Positions 26,586 through 34,608 of a stretch of 46,180 bases of DNA are shown here, in pieces. Under the pieces are notes generated by a model. That model worked only from the letters and a program-made list of their open reading frames with translations, searched no databases and had not been told where the DNA came from. Source of the stretch: Microcaldota archaeon (GTDB lineage: Archaea > Micrarchaeota > Micrarchaeia > Micrarchaeales > CABMGC01); the NCBI GenBank assembly GCA_021791245.1, contig JAJYWY010000017.1, forward strand, positions 1 to 46,180, read 5' to 3'. Within the stretch, counting starts at the first letter, position 1. The number at the start of each line of letters is the position of its first letter. Both the position numbers and the translations under genes were made by a program.

Positions 26586-27356
26586 ATGAAAATAAAGCTT
26601 GTGGCGAATAAGGAGTATAAGGAGTTGGAAAAGCTTAGGGAAGCGTTCAGCGTCTCGGATGACGGTGAGATATGCATTGCACTTGGAGGCGACGGGACTT
26701 TAATAAGGGCAGCGAGAAACTACAACGGACCGATACTGCCGATAAGGAGCGGGGAAAAGGGCAGCATAGGCTATTATTCAGACTTGTCTTTTGACGATAT
26801 AGATTTCGCAATAAAAAAGCTCAGGGATGGAGATTACACAATTGAAAAGCTTGAAAACAAGATGCTGCTCAATTTCGCAGGAAAGGAATATCATGCAGTG
26901 AACGAAGTCCTGCTGCACAACGTGCTCGAAGAAGTAAGCTTTAGGATATACGAAATCAGGAATGACAGAAGATATGAAATATATCCCTATATAATAAGCG
27001 GAGATGGAATTATAGTGACAGGCGCGATAGGCTCTACAGCATACAACAAGGCAGCAAGAGGACCCATAATTATGGTGCCAAACGTGATGTGCATGACATT
27101 CCTAAATGTAGACGGGCCGTACAGCAATCCAATTGTCGTTGACGATTCAAAGATTATAGAGATTGAAATAGTAAAGTATACAGGGACATTGAGATATGAT
27201 GGGATAGACCTGGGGGTACTTAATGCAGGAGACAAGTTCAGGATAATGACATCAAAGGAAGAGCTAAAGATGGTGAGGTTCAATGAAAAAAAGGAGGAGT
27301 TCGCACAGAAACTAGATAGAATTATTAAAAGCAGGATGGTAAATTGGATGGAATAG
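26586..27356 (+). CDS. nadK: NAD kinase
   Basis: Phosphorylates NAD to NADP. The 256 residues contain 'LGGDGTLIRAAR' (GGDGT, about 34-45), the 'NEVLLHN' motif, 'ISGDGIIVTGAIGSTAYNKA' and 'GIDLGVLNAGD', the standard NAD-kinase landmarks, at archaeal length. The start was placed at ATG 26586; GTGAT overlapping the upstream stop acts as its ribosome-binding site, and a GTG start at 26577 would overlap nadM by 4 nt. It is the last gene of the nicotinamide-to-NADP operon. A lysine-rich C-terminal helix follows the catalytic domain. Confidence 0.93.
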   Translation: MKIKLVANKEYKELEKLREAFSVSDDGEICIALGGDGTLIRAARNYNGPILPIRSGEKGSIGYYSDLSFDDIDFAIKKLRDGDYTIEKLENKMLLNFAGKEYHAVNEVLLHNVLEEVSFRIYEIRNDRRYEIYPYIISGDGIIVTGAIGSTAYNKAARGPIIMVPNVMCMTFLNVDGPYSNPIVVDDSKIIEIEIVKYTGTLRYDGIDLGVLNAGDKFRIMTSKEELKMVRFNEKKEEFAQKLDRIIKSRMVNWME

Positions 27357-27487
27357 ATCATTTATTTTGCAGTTTTTGGAATAATACCCCCAATTTGCAC
27401 ATGAAATGAATTGTGATATCAAAGCATTTCTCCCTTAATTGGGACGGTTGAAGCATGACATTATATCGCCACTCGGAATAGATAATG

Positions 27488-27496
27488 TTATATAAG
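27488..27496 (+). promoter_or_regulatory. TATA box of tRNA-Leu
   Basis: TTATATAAG is centred about 26 bp before the first base of tRNA-Leu, the standard archaeal spacing. The rest of 27357-27517 holds no gene that I can support. Confidence 0.7.
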
Positions 27497-27517
27497 TAAC
27501 TTGCAAATATCGCTTGT

Positions 27518-27603
27518 GCAGGGGTGGCAGAGCTTGGCCAAATGCGGCGGGTTCAGGGCTCGTTCTCTTAGCGAGTGCGAGAGTTCAAATCTCTCCCCCT
27601 GCA
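27518..27603 (+). tRNA. tRNA-Leu (CAG)
   Basis: Acceptor GCAGGGG pairs with CCCCTGC, discriminator A at 27603. Anticodon stem GCGGG/CTCGT (with G-T pairs) holds loop TTCAGGG, anticodon CAG at 27554-27556. The long variable arm (about 27562-27579) and T-arm GAGAG-TTCAAAT-CTCTC are typical of class II tRNA-Leu. CCA is not fully encoded. The 3' half serves as the attachment site of the island downstream. Confidence 0.95.
27576..27603. repeat. attL-like direct repeat: 3' end of tRNA-Leu
   Basis: These 28 bp (variable-arm end, T-arm, acceptor and discriminator) recur perfectly at 29148-29175. In integrated archaeal elements the copy within the intact tRNA marks one boundary and a partial tRNA marks the other. 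Confidence 0.85.
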
Positions 27604-27606
27604 CCT

Positions 27607-28383
27607 TTAAATCAATCCAGTAACTTCAAAGCGCTCCAGAAGATATTCTTTCACATCTCCATATTTGACAAATTCACTTTCTGGCAGCAGCCTTTCAAGC
27701 TCCTTGTTCCATATAAGACCCAGCTGCTCCATCCTGGCAAGCAGTCTGTCTTTTGTGAATGTATGGCCGTATTCCTTCATCTTTTTGTCTATCATGCTAA
27801 CTTCAAAATCTACGCCCCCTCTTGCTAGAAAATAGATATCATACAAATCCCTGGCCTTAACATTATGCCTGAAAAGCAACGCAACAATCTTCTCTGATAG
27901 TATCTCCCTTCTGTTCATAACTACTGCAACGTATGGTTTTAAGTCTGTGTATGTGGGATTTCTTCTAAATACCTCTGTCTTCTCAAGGACAGACGCCTTC
28001 TTATCAACTTCTATCTTTAGATGCTGGTATTTATTCAGCATCTCGAATAACGGGCCCCTTACGCTAAGCTCGTACACAAGCATATCTGCTTTATTTTTCT
28101 TCCTCATAACCTTCAGCGGGTATTCCTCAGAGATCTTGCTTATCACATCATCAAGCAACATAGGCAGTTTATTTTCGCCGCTTCCGCGTACCAGTGAGAA
28201 GTCAAGATCATCAGAGAATCTTATAGAGTTATAGAATTTAGAGAGTGCCGTCCCTCCCTTAAATACGAGCTTACCGGTCGCTGCGTATATTCCACTGAGA
28301 AATAGTTCTTCCACGTAGTCCTTCTCCTTCTGATACGGTTGCTCGTAAATGCTCGTTTTCAGAAGTTCATCTTTCTCAATCAT
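27607..28383 (-). CDS. abiEii: AbiEii-type nucleotidyltransferase toxin
   Basis: A DNA-polymerase-beta-like nucleotidyltransferase of the AbiEii/MenT-like family, 258 residues. The signature 'KGGTALSKFYNSIRFSDDLD' supplies the GG/S-like loop and the D-x-D pair (about residues 43-62); 'ILSEKIVALLFRHNVKARDL' followed by 'YDIYFLARG' is the conserved C-terminal motif. Toxins of this family are thought to block growth by adding nucleotides to tRNA acceptor ends, and the system can act in phage defence. It is second in its operon: its ATG overlaps the antitoxin stop codon by 4 nt. The stop codon lies 4 nt from the tRNA-Leu gene. Confidence 0.88.
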   Translation of the reverse strand: MIEKDELLKTSIYEQPYQKEKDYVEELFLSGIYAATGKLVFKGGTALSKFYNSIRFSDDLDFSLVRGSGENKLPMLLDDVISKISEEYPLKVMRKKNKADMLVYELSVRGPLFEMLNKYQHLKIEVDKKASVLEKTEVFRRNPTYTDLKPYVAVVMNRREILSEKIVALLFRHNVKARDLYDIYFLARGGVDFEVSMIDKKMKEYGHTFTKDRLLARMEQLGLIWNKELERLLPESEFVKYGDVKEYLLERFEVTGLI

Positions 28384-29027
28384 GCGCCCGCCTTGTTTAC
28401 TTTTACCGAAGCGGCTAGTTTTTTAGCTCGTTCCGTATATCCGTATTCTTTCAACAGCGCCGCGATTCCGACAAGTACTGACCTTTTTTTGCTTTTCATT
28501 GCATAAAACATAAGCCTGTTTATGTCCATCCTGGCTGGCCGTTCAAGCGCAGAGGGATCGAGATCATTTATGTCACTAAAATAATATATGTCAATCAACG
28601 CTTTTTCCGGTTCCGCGATGAATATGTTGCCATCAGCTTCCTTACGGTATCCGAACAGCATATCTTTTTTTATTTTTTTGAAAACGATGTCGAAACCAGC
28701 AACCCCCCTGATTTTACTGTGCCTTTTCGTTGAGACAACATAGACCACTCTTGGTATCTGTGTGGTCAAGCCATAGTAAGCAAGTGCGGACACCATACTT
28801 ACATACGAAGGGCTCACTACATGCGACGCTATCTCATATTCGTTGTACCTTTGCTTTAAATAGTATAAGCCCCTTTCGACCCTGCCGATAAACCCTTTGT
28901 TCATGCATCTGTGAAGGTAAAGAATGGAATACGGTCTGCTCTTACGCAGGATTTTTTCCGCGTCATTTAGGGTAAACACCGGCATGTGTCTTTCGATTAG
29001 GAACCTTACAAACTCGTTTGTCTGCAT
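28380..29027 (-). CDS. abiEi: AbiEi-type antitoxin / transcriptional regulator
   Basis: A 215-residue protein with an N-terminal winged helix ('FTLNDAEKILRKSRPYSILY' and 'NKGFIGRVERGLYYL', about residues 17-60) and the AbiEi C-terminal region, including 'YVSMVSALAYYGLTTQIPRV' and 'IAEPEKALIDIYYF'. AbiEi proteins neutralise the toxin and repress their own promoter. I chose ATG 29027: a TATA box is centred 25 bp upstream, so the mRNA would be leaderless. The frame runs back to 29081 through the promoter itself, which cannot be coding if this promoter is real. It overlaps the toxin gene by 4 nt. Confidence 0.87.
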   Translation of the reverse strand: MQTNEFVRFLIERHMPVFTLNDAEKILRKSRPYSILYLHRCMNKGFIGRVERGLYYLKQRYNEYEIASHVVSPSYVSMVSALAYYGLTTQIPRVVYVVSTKRHSKIRGVAGFDIVFKKIKKDMLFGYRKEADGNIFIAEPEKALIDIYYFSDINDLDPSALERPARMDINRLMFYAMKSKKRSVLVGIAALLKEYGYTERAKKLAASVKVNKAGA

Positions 29028-29047
29028 ACTAGTAATCTGCACGAGAA

Positions 29048-29057
29048 TATATATAAA
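29048..29057 (-). promoter_or_regulatory. TATA box of the abiE operon
   Basis: TTTATATATA on the minus strand, centred about 25 bp upstream of the abiEi ATG. This spacing predicts transcription starting at the start codon. Confidence 0.65.
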
Positions 29058-29070
29058 TATATGTGTTAAA

Positions 29071-29092
29071 TTAATTATCAAATGATAATTAA
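29071..29092. promoter_or_regulatory. Perfect 22-bp palindrome, probable abiE operator
   Basis: TTAATTATCA, two spacer bases, then TGATAATTAA: a perfect 10-bp inverted repeat just upstream of the abiE TATA box. AbiEi antitoxins are known to bind inverted repeats at their own promoter, so this is the natural operator candidate. Lying upstream of TATA, it would act by blocking TFB/BRE contacts or by looping. Confidence 0.6.
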
Positions 29093-29109
29093 TGACGCAT
29101 TTAATTACG

Positions 29110-29129
29110 CTAAGCCGCGCAAGGCTTAG
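29110..29129. repeat. 7-bp-stem hairpin at the distal end of the island
   Basis: CTAAGCC and GGCTTAG pair around GCGCAA, just inside the partial tRNA copy. It could be a terminator for incoming transcription or part of the att region. Confidence 0.4.
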
Positions 29130-29147
29130 GGCCCTGTGTCTTAGGGC

Positions 29148-29175
29148 TGCGAGAGTTCAAATCTCTCCCCCTGCA
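29148..29175. repeat. attR-like direct repeat: partial tRNA-Leu copy
   Basis: Perfect 28-bp copy of 27576-27603, without the rest of a tRNA. It marks the distal boundary of the abiE island. Between here and 29570 I see only a weak small ORF. Confidence 0.85.
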
Positions 29176-29300
29176 TAATCGATAAGCTTCAGCTTAGCAG
29201 CGTGATAGAGAAATCCTACGCTTTATTATGGATGAAAGATAAACGTAGAAATATGTATAAATATGGATGTCAATAAAATAGGTATGGAATTGATAATGGT

Positions 29301-29507
29301 ATGCAAATTAAGGATCTATCATTATGCAGAAAGACAGAATGGGTAGATGGAAGGCTACTTCTTGCGAAACAGTCCTACAACAGGGTTCTTAATAAGACAA
29401 AATTTTCAATTGTACAGTTAAATAGGTTAGCCATGGAGATAATCCAAGAGGGCAATAAATTCATGAAAGTGTATTCGCAGACAAGATGCGATTTAGTGGC
29501 TCTATGA
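29301..29507 (+). CDS. Doubtful small ORF, 68 residues
   Basis: A basic, partly helical ORF ('LAMEIIQEGNKFMKVYSQTR') between the island boundary and the CAP-domain gene. A TATA-like GTATAAATATG lies about 45 bp upstream. There is no convincing ribosome-binding site and I recognise no family. It may be a fragment left by the integration events nearby. Confidence 0.25.
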   Translation: MQIKDLSLCRKTEWVDGRLLLAKQSYNRVLNKTKFSIVQLNRLAMEIIQEGNKFMKVYSQTRCDLVAL

Positions 29508-29570
29508 ATGCATGGAAAGCCCACAAATTTACGGATTGAAATATGGCACGCACTATGATAAGGCGGATCT

Positions 29571-30659
29571 ATGGAAATACTAGACACTACTATAAACCTT
29601 CTTTTGCTTGCTGTAATAACCGTGCTTCTTGTAGAATTCTTGCTACCAAACATGCCACAGATAGTCACGGCAATAAGCAACCTTCTGCAGACATCATCTT
29701 ACCCATTGCAGAATTACAGCATAATAACTTCTTCGCAGGCTACTATACCTGGACAGGAAAGCACAACTGCAGTTACAACTATCCAAAGCAGCGAAAACTA
29801 CAGTGCATTGGTAAACTATACCTTGGGGCTGATAAATAAGGATCGTGCAGAGTACAATCTTGCCCCTGTATCGCTGTCTGCCGAACCTTCAGGCCAGCAG
29901 CATGCGGACAGCATGCTTGAATATTCGTATTTCAGCCACTGGGATATCTTTGGGCTAAAGCCGTATATGAGATATACGCTGCTTGGCGGCCTTGGAGCAG
30001 TAAGCGAGAACATAGCATATAGGTCAAGTTATGTATGCGTAGCTTCATTATGCACAGGCTCTATAAATCCTAAGTATGCGTTGCAGAGAATGGAATACAG
30101 CATGATGTACAACGATTCTGCATGCTGCAATAACGGGCACAGGGACAACATACTCAACCCATACCACAACATGGTAAGCATAGGGATAGCTTACGACAGC
30201 TCCAGGATATACCTTGTGGAGGATTTCATTGACAATTACATAAACTGGAGGGCAGGCTATCCCGCATTCTACAATGGCTATGTCGCAATAATCGGGAATC
30301 TCACAAAATATAATCTGTCATCTATACTGATAAGCTATGACAAGCCAGTATCTGGCATGACGCAGCTGCAGCTCAATGCCACATCCGACTATAGCTATGG
30401 CAAGGTAATAGCAGGTGTCGTGCCAAATGCAAGCTATTACTATTCGTCTGTAGATACAATATATGCAAGCATTTATTCAGTAAAGGGCAATGCATTCGAC
30501 ATAGAATTCGACATGAGGAACATTACCGATAAATACGGGGCAGGGGAATACACAATCATGCTGTGGCTAAATTCCAACAGCACCAACAGCTTTGTAGGAT
30601 CAACATACACGATATTCATTAATTCCAGCGGCGCGCAGGTTTTCCCTAGCAACGTGTGA
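29571..30659 (+). CDS. Secreted or membrane-anchored CAP (SCP/PR1) domain protein
   Basis: A 362-residue protein. An N-terminal hydrophobic segment ('LLLLAVITVLLVEFLL', about residues 10-25) acts as signal anchor. A Ser/Thr-rich linker is followed by a CAP domain (about 80-225) with 'INKDRAEYNLAPVSLS', 'HADSMLEYSYFSHWD', 'SENIAYR' and 'GHRDNILNPYHNMVSIGIAY', which carry the conserved His/Glu cavity residues. The last ~130 residues are a beta-rich Asn/Tyr/Ser domain with many N-glycosylation-like sites. CAP proteins act outside the cell; proposed roles include peptide or lipid binding and proteolysis, but the function in archaea is unknown. Two CC-type cysteine pairs may form disulfides. Confidence 0.82.
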   Translation: MEILDTTINLLLLAVITVLLVEFLLPNMPQIVTAISNLLQTSSYPLQNYSIITSSQATIPGQESTTAVTTIQSSENYSALVNYTLGLINKDRAEYNLAPVSLSAEPSGQQHADSMLEYSYFSHWDIFGLKPYMRYTLLGGLGAVSENIAYRSSYVCVASLCTGSINPKYALQRMEYSMMYNDSACCNNGHRDNILNPYHNMVSIGIAYDSSRIYLVEDFIDNYINWRAGYPAFYNGYVAIIGNLTKYNLSSILISYDKPVSGMTQLQLNATSDYSYGKVIAGVVPNASYYYSSVDTIYASIYSVKGNAFDIEFDMRNITDKYGAGEYTIMLWLNSNSTNSFVGSTYTIFINSSGAQVFPSNV

Positions 30660-30732
30660 TTACCAACTGCATATGCTTAACGTTTATAATATTATCATAC
30701 ATATTGTTTCCATCTAATCATCAGGGGTTTTA

Positions 30733-31893
30733 GTGCAGCTTAAGCTTCCAAATATATACCACTACAAGCACTTGAAGGTGCTTCTTGCCATACCAGTGCT
30801 TATGATGCTGTTTGGCATACTGCTTTCCACGCATCTCCAGTTTGACACAACCCTCAGTGGGGGAGTAAGCGTGCTCCTGCAGACAAATTCAACTATAAGC
30901 CCGTCTGCCTTCGCATCTGCAGTATCATCAAAACTCGGAGTTAGCGAGCCAACAATAGCAAGCAGCCCGGGCGGATATCAGGTAACCATACCTATGAACA
31001 ACAGCCTGTCAAACGCACAAAATTACCTTATTGCATTCTTCGATTACAATGCAAATTACTCAGTGCAATCGGTCAATGCCACTTCAATACAGATAGCGCT
31101 TCAGCATAATCCTGCAAATGAAACCCTGGCCTCAGAGCTCAAGACAGCGCAGGCGCAGGAGAACCAGACTCTTTCGCTTATGTCGTCTTCGCTCGGTTCC
31201 GAGCTTGGCGAGCTAAGACCTTTCATAAACACCTCCAAATATGCATACGGCACAAGCAATCCGCAGCAGATGGCAAATGTTGCGAAGTTTGCATTCTCGA
31301 ATGCGAGCACAGTATACAAGGACAATGTGATATCCGATCTTAAATCCATAGTGCCTTTCACTTCATATTCGTATCAGCAGGTTACCCCGACTCTCAGCAG
31401 CTACTTCCTCAGCCAGGTCGAGTACCTTATAATAATAGCGTTTATACTGGTATCGATATCTGTACTTTTTATCTTCAGGAGCCCTGCTCCAGCATTTGCA
31501 GTAGTATTCGGGGCGGGAAACGACATAATAGTTGCGCTAGGATTTATGGCAATATTCAGGATACCTCTTGGATTGGACAGCCTTGGCGGGCTTCTTATGC
31601 TGATAGGCTATTCCATAGACACGGACATGCTTACTGCAATGAGGATATTAAAGAGGCATGAAGGTACTCCTGAGGATAGGGCATATTCGTCCATGAAGAC
31701 AGGTATTACCATGACTGCCACTGCGATAGTCTCCTTTGCAATACTCTTCATCGTGTCGCTTGTAGCGTACATACCAACATATTATGAGATATCAGGAGTC
31801 GTGCTCTTTGGGCTCATAGGCGACATCATAACTACATGGTTCGGAAATGCGTCAATAGTTCTCCTCTACTACAAGTGGAGGGAAAGAAGGTGA
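30733..31893 (+). CDS. secF: Protein-export membrane protein SecF
   Basis: Part of the SecDF complex that uses the ion gradient to help proteins cross through SecYEG. The 386 residues have one N-terminal membrane helix ('LLAIPVLMMLFGILLS'), a large extracellular domain beginning after 'FDTTLSGGVSV', and five C-terminal helices, including 'AFAVVFGAGNDIIVALGFMA' and 'LLMLIGYSIDTDMLTAMRIL'. The Asp residues in these helices correspond to those used for ion coupling in RND-type exporters. The start is GTG 30733. secD follows after 13 nt; secF-before-secD order is usual in archaea. The extracellular domain is longer than in bacterial SecF. Confidence 0.9.
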   Translation: MQLKLPNIYHYKHLKVLLAIPVLMMLFGILLSTHLQFDTTLSGGVSVLLQTNSTISPSAFASAVSSKLGVSEPTIASSPGGYQVTIPMNNSLSNAQNYLIAFFDYNANYSVQSVNATSIQIALQHNPANETLASELKTAQAQENQTLSLMSSSLGSELGELRPFINTSKYAYGTSNPQQMANVAKFAFSNASTVYKDNVISDLKSIVPFTSYSYQQVTPTLSSYFLSQVEYLIIIAFILVSISVLFIFRSPAPAFAVVFGAGNDIIVALGFMAIFRIPLGLDSLGGLLMLIGYSIDTDMLTAMRILKRHEGTPEDRAYSSMKTGITMTATAIVSFAILFIVSLVAYIPTYYEISGVVLFGLIGDIITTWFGNASIVLLYYKWRERR

Positions 31894-31906
31894 TCATATT
31901 ACAGTA

Positions 31907-33469
31907 ATGGATTATCTAAAGGATAAAAGAATTTTAGCAATGATCATACTCATAATAGCCTTTGCTATCCTTGACCTTAAATTTGGGCTAAATTTTGGAA
32001 TAGAGTTCGCAGGCGGAACGCAGATTCCGGTCACATTGTCGCACAACGTGACACCAAACGAAATGGATCAGATAATAAGTATACTGCAGCAGAGGGTTTC
32101 TACCTTTGGCCTAAAGCAGGTGGTGATTGAAGGGGTTGGAAGCTCACAGATATACGTTATAATACCAAGCGTGTCCGGAGCGGATATAAATTCCACAATA
32201 GGGATAATAGAGAGCCAGGGAGTATTCCAGGGGATAGTAAATGGAAAGGAGGCACTTAACGGATCTTCGATACTTAGCGGCAGCATAGGCGCAGTCCCGC
32301 CTAGCGTTAACAACAACAGCGTGTCATGGGCTGTTGACTTCTTCATAACTGAGCAGGGAGCCAATAGATTTTCCAAAGCGGTGCTTGGGCAGGCAAACCA
32401 GCCTTTGTATATGTTCCTAGACAGGCCGCAGAATGCGATAGTTCTGCTCAATTCTGCACTTTTGCAAGAGAACAACACTTTCAACATTAACGAGAACAGC
32501 GAAATAAACGCTATAGAAAACGGAGTGGCGTTTGGCAACCAGACCATACCGGTAGAGCTTCTTACGCAGAGCAACTGGAAGCAGCTATACCCATTCTTCA
32601 GCAACAACAGACAAAAGTACGGCAAAGTTATACTACAGCAGGGCACAAACAGCAGCATAGAAGAGCAGCTCAAAGCTCTCAATTATACTCTTATTCCCGA
32701 AAGCACTGCCAACATGACTCCGCAATTCGTGCCGCCTCAATCCGGAACTTCTGCATTGCTCAATTCATGGCCTGCCATAGGCTTGCTTTCTGCGCCTATA
32801 CTAAGCCCTCAGATAACCAACGGCTCAACAGGGCTTAGCTACCAGATAAGCGGTTTTGCCCCGTCATCTCTTGCACTCCAGGCAGCAGAAGCTTATGCTA
32901 CTACTCAGGCTTCTACTATATCGAGCATATTGAGCGGAGGCGCATTGCCTGTTTCCGTAATAGTCAATTCACCTACTGTAACACAGCCTACTTTAGGATC
33001 ACAGTTCCTTTATGTAAGCGCAATAGCAGCTGTAATCTCGGTACTTGCGGTATCGATGGTGATAGTCATAAGGTACAGGAAAATATTCCTGATAGGGCCA
33101 ATACTACTGACTACGTTGGCAGAGCTGTTCATAGTAATATCGGTGATAGGCCTTTTAGGTACAATAGACATATCAGCAGTCGCAGGAATGATAGCTGTTG
33201 TAGGCACAGGAGTGGATACCCAGATAATAATGACAGACGAGGTTGTGTCTGGCAGGCGGGAGAGCACAGCGCAGGCGCGATTCAAGGATGCATTCCGCAT
33301 AATATGGATAAATGTTGGCCTTTTGATAATAGCCATGCTGCCTCTCCTCTTTTCAACATCGCTTGTAGATATAATAGGCTTTGCCGAGGCAACTATACTC
33401 GGGGCGATTCTTGGAGTATTGGTTACAAGGCCAGCTTACGGGGCTATAATAAGCAGGCACTATAAGTAA
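31907..33469 (+). CDS. secD: Protein-export membrane protein SecD
   Basis: Partner of SecF. The 520 residues show the N-terminal helix, 'FGIEFAGGTQIPVTL' (D1 start), 'ILQQRVSTFGLKQVVIEGVG', quoted here in two halves as 'ILQQRVSTFGL' and 'KQVVIEGVG', the P1-type extracellular domain and a C-terminal bundle of five helices with 'AGMIAVVGTGVDTQIIMTDE', which contains the conserved Asp. Archaeal SecD is usually about this length. It forms one operon with secF. The gene downstream is a probable extracytoplasmic peptidase, which could be one of its clients; that link is only positional. Confidence 0.93.
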   Translation: MDYLKDKRILAMIILIIAFAILDLKFGLNFGIEFAGGTQIPVTLSHNVTPNEMDQIISILQQRVSTFGLKQVVIEGVGSSQIYVIIPSVSGADINSTIGIIESQGVFQGIVNGKEALNGSSILSGSIGAVPPSVNNNSVSWAVDFFITEQGANRFSKAVLGQANQPLYMFLDRPQNAIVLLNSALLQENNTFNINENSEINAIENGVAFGNQTIPVELLTQSNWKQLYPFFSNNRQKYGKVILQQGTNSSIEEQLKALNYTLIPESTANMTPQFVPPQSGTSALLNSWPAIGLLSAPILSPQITNGSTGLSYQISGFAPSSLALQAAEAYATTQASTISSILSGGALPVSVIVNSPTVTQPTLGSQFLYVSAIAAVISVLAVSMVIVIRYRKIFLIGPILLTTLAELFIVISVIGLLGTIDISAVAGMIAVVGTGVDTQIIMTDEVVSGRRESTAQARFKDAFRIIWINVGLLIIAMLPLLFSTSLVDIIGFAEATILGAILGVLVTRPAYGAIISRHYK

Positions 33470-33569
33470 AAATCCGTTTGCAGTTGTCTTGCAGATGCTT
33501 TTTTGGAGTAAGCAGGAATATCAGTTTAATACAGAAGCAATAAGAACCCCCCTTTTCCAAACTTTTAGC

Positions 33570-34550
33570 ATGGAATCAAATATAATGAAGGGGGAACATG
33601 ACGATAAAAAACAGGATAAGCTGAAAGACCTTATCAGAAAGGCAAAAGCAATATCCCGAGATGCAGCTATTGCAGGGCTTATCTACGTATCTGTATTCAT
33701 GCCATTAAACAAAAACCTTAATGGAAAACAGATTCCTATGCCAATCCGCAGCAATGCGCCAATTTTTTTGTCAATACATAAAAATAGCGCAACGCATGTA
33801 ATTACAGAAACATCACTGAACTGGTGCGGATACGCAGTTGAAACAAATTTTAATGATCCAAAATCAGAAATAGCACACGTACATGGAGACTTCAAGGTGA
33901 TTAAGGCACAGCCTTCATTGCTTCCAAGGTTTTCATCAGAATGGATAGGAATAGGAGGGATAGGGGACAAGTCGCTGATACAGATTGGCATCTCTGCAAA
34001 TTCCTCATTCGCGGGCTCCGGCTATTTTGCATGGTACGAGTTGCTGCCTAAATACGAACAATACATACCTATGAAGATATATCCTAAAGACCATATTATA
34101 GCAAACATAAAACTTGTAGACAAAAAAACAAATACCTGGGAAATGAATATGTCAGACCTTACAGAAGGGGAATGCTTTTCCAAAACTGTCACATACAAGT
34201 CAGCAATGCTATCCGCAGAGTGGATATTGGAAAAACCTGAGATAACGTTCCATCTATTTGGCATAACAGCCCCCATGATAACTCCATTGGAATATTTTAA
34301 TGATGCAAGTTTTGGCAACTTTCCCCTGCTCAACAGCAATTATGCTGTAATCAATGGCAAGTGGAGAAGCATAAACGAGGCCAATTACGTTAAAATAGAC
34401 ATGGTAACGGAAAGCGGAAAAATTATAGCCTCGCCATCAAAATTATCCGAAGATGGCACGTTCTTCGAGGTAAAAAGAAACAAGATCGATGATAAGCCTA
34501 TAATAATTATAGAAAATAGCGATAAAACGCACAAGCCTGCAACGCAATAA
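33570..34550 (+). CDS. Probable glutamic peptidase (family G1, eqolisin-like)
   Basis: From ATG 33570 this is 326 residues: a charged N-terminus, one hydrophobic segment (about 33-45, 'AIAGLIYVSVFMPL') that would anchor or export it, then a single beta-sandwich. The sandwich matches the eqolisin plan: 'SLNWCGYAVET' (82-92), 'SEWIGIGGIGD' (123-133), 'LIQIGISA' with the candidate catalytic Gln 138, 'GYFAWYELLPKYEQYIP' (151-167), 'IYPKDHIIANI', and 'SAEWILEKPE' with the candidate catalytic Glu 217. Known G1 enzymes are acid-active endopeptidases, mostly fungal. Earlier in-frame starts (33489, 33495) add residues unlike a signal sequence. Fold and dyad are read from motifs only. Confidence 0.75.
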   Translation: MESNIMKGEHDDKKQDKLKDLIRKAKAISRDAAIAGLIYVSVFMPLNKNLNGKQIPMPIRSNAPIFLSIHKNSATHVITETSLNWCGYAVETNFNDPKSEIAHVHGDFKVIKAQPSLLPRFSSEWIGIGGIGDKSLIQIGISANSSFAGSGYFAWYELLPKYEQYIPMKIYPKDHIIANIKLVDKKTNTWEMNMSDLTEGECFSKTVTYKSAMLSAEWILEKPEITFHLFGITAPMITPLEYFNDASFGNFPLLNSNYAVINGKWRSINEANYVKIDMVTESGKIIASPSKLSEDGTFFEVKRNKIDDKPIIIIENSDKTHKPATQ

Positions 34551-34578
34551 TGGCAGAGAGATTATAGATGAATCCAGA

Positions 34579-34608
34579 GTTTATAGACAACATGTTTATA
34601 GACAAAAT
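34579..34608. repeat. 15-bp tandem duplication
   Basis: Two adjacent copies of GTTTATAGACAANAT (34579-34593, 34594-34608) differing at one base. Each contains a TATA-like TTTATAGA, and a third, partial TTTATAG follows at about 34620. They lie in the gap between the peptidase and the kinase-like gene. Confidence 0.75.

Larger units (their letters stand above)
27604..29175. mobile_element. 1.57-kb tRNA-bounded island carrying an AbiE toxin-antitoxin pair
   Basis: The segment lies between the intact tRNA-Leu and a perfect 28-bp copy of its 3' end. It contains only the two abiE-like genes, their promoter and two palindromes. No integrase remains, so it is either a degraded integrated element or a cargo unit moved by an integrase elsewhere. 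The A/T-rich codon use of abiEi is compatible with recent arrival. The distal copy is preceded by weaker similarity to more of the tRNA (about 29128-29147). Confidence 0.75.
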
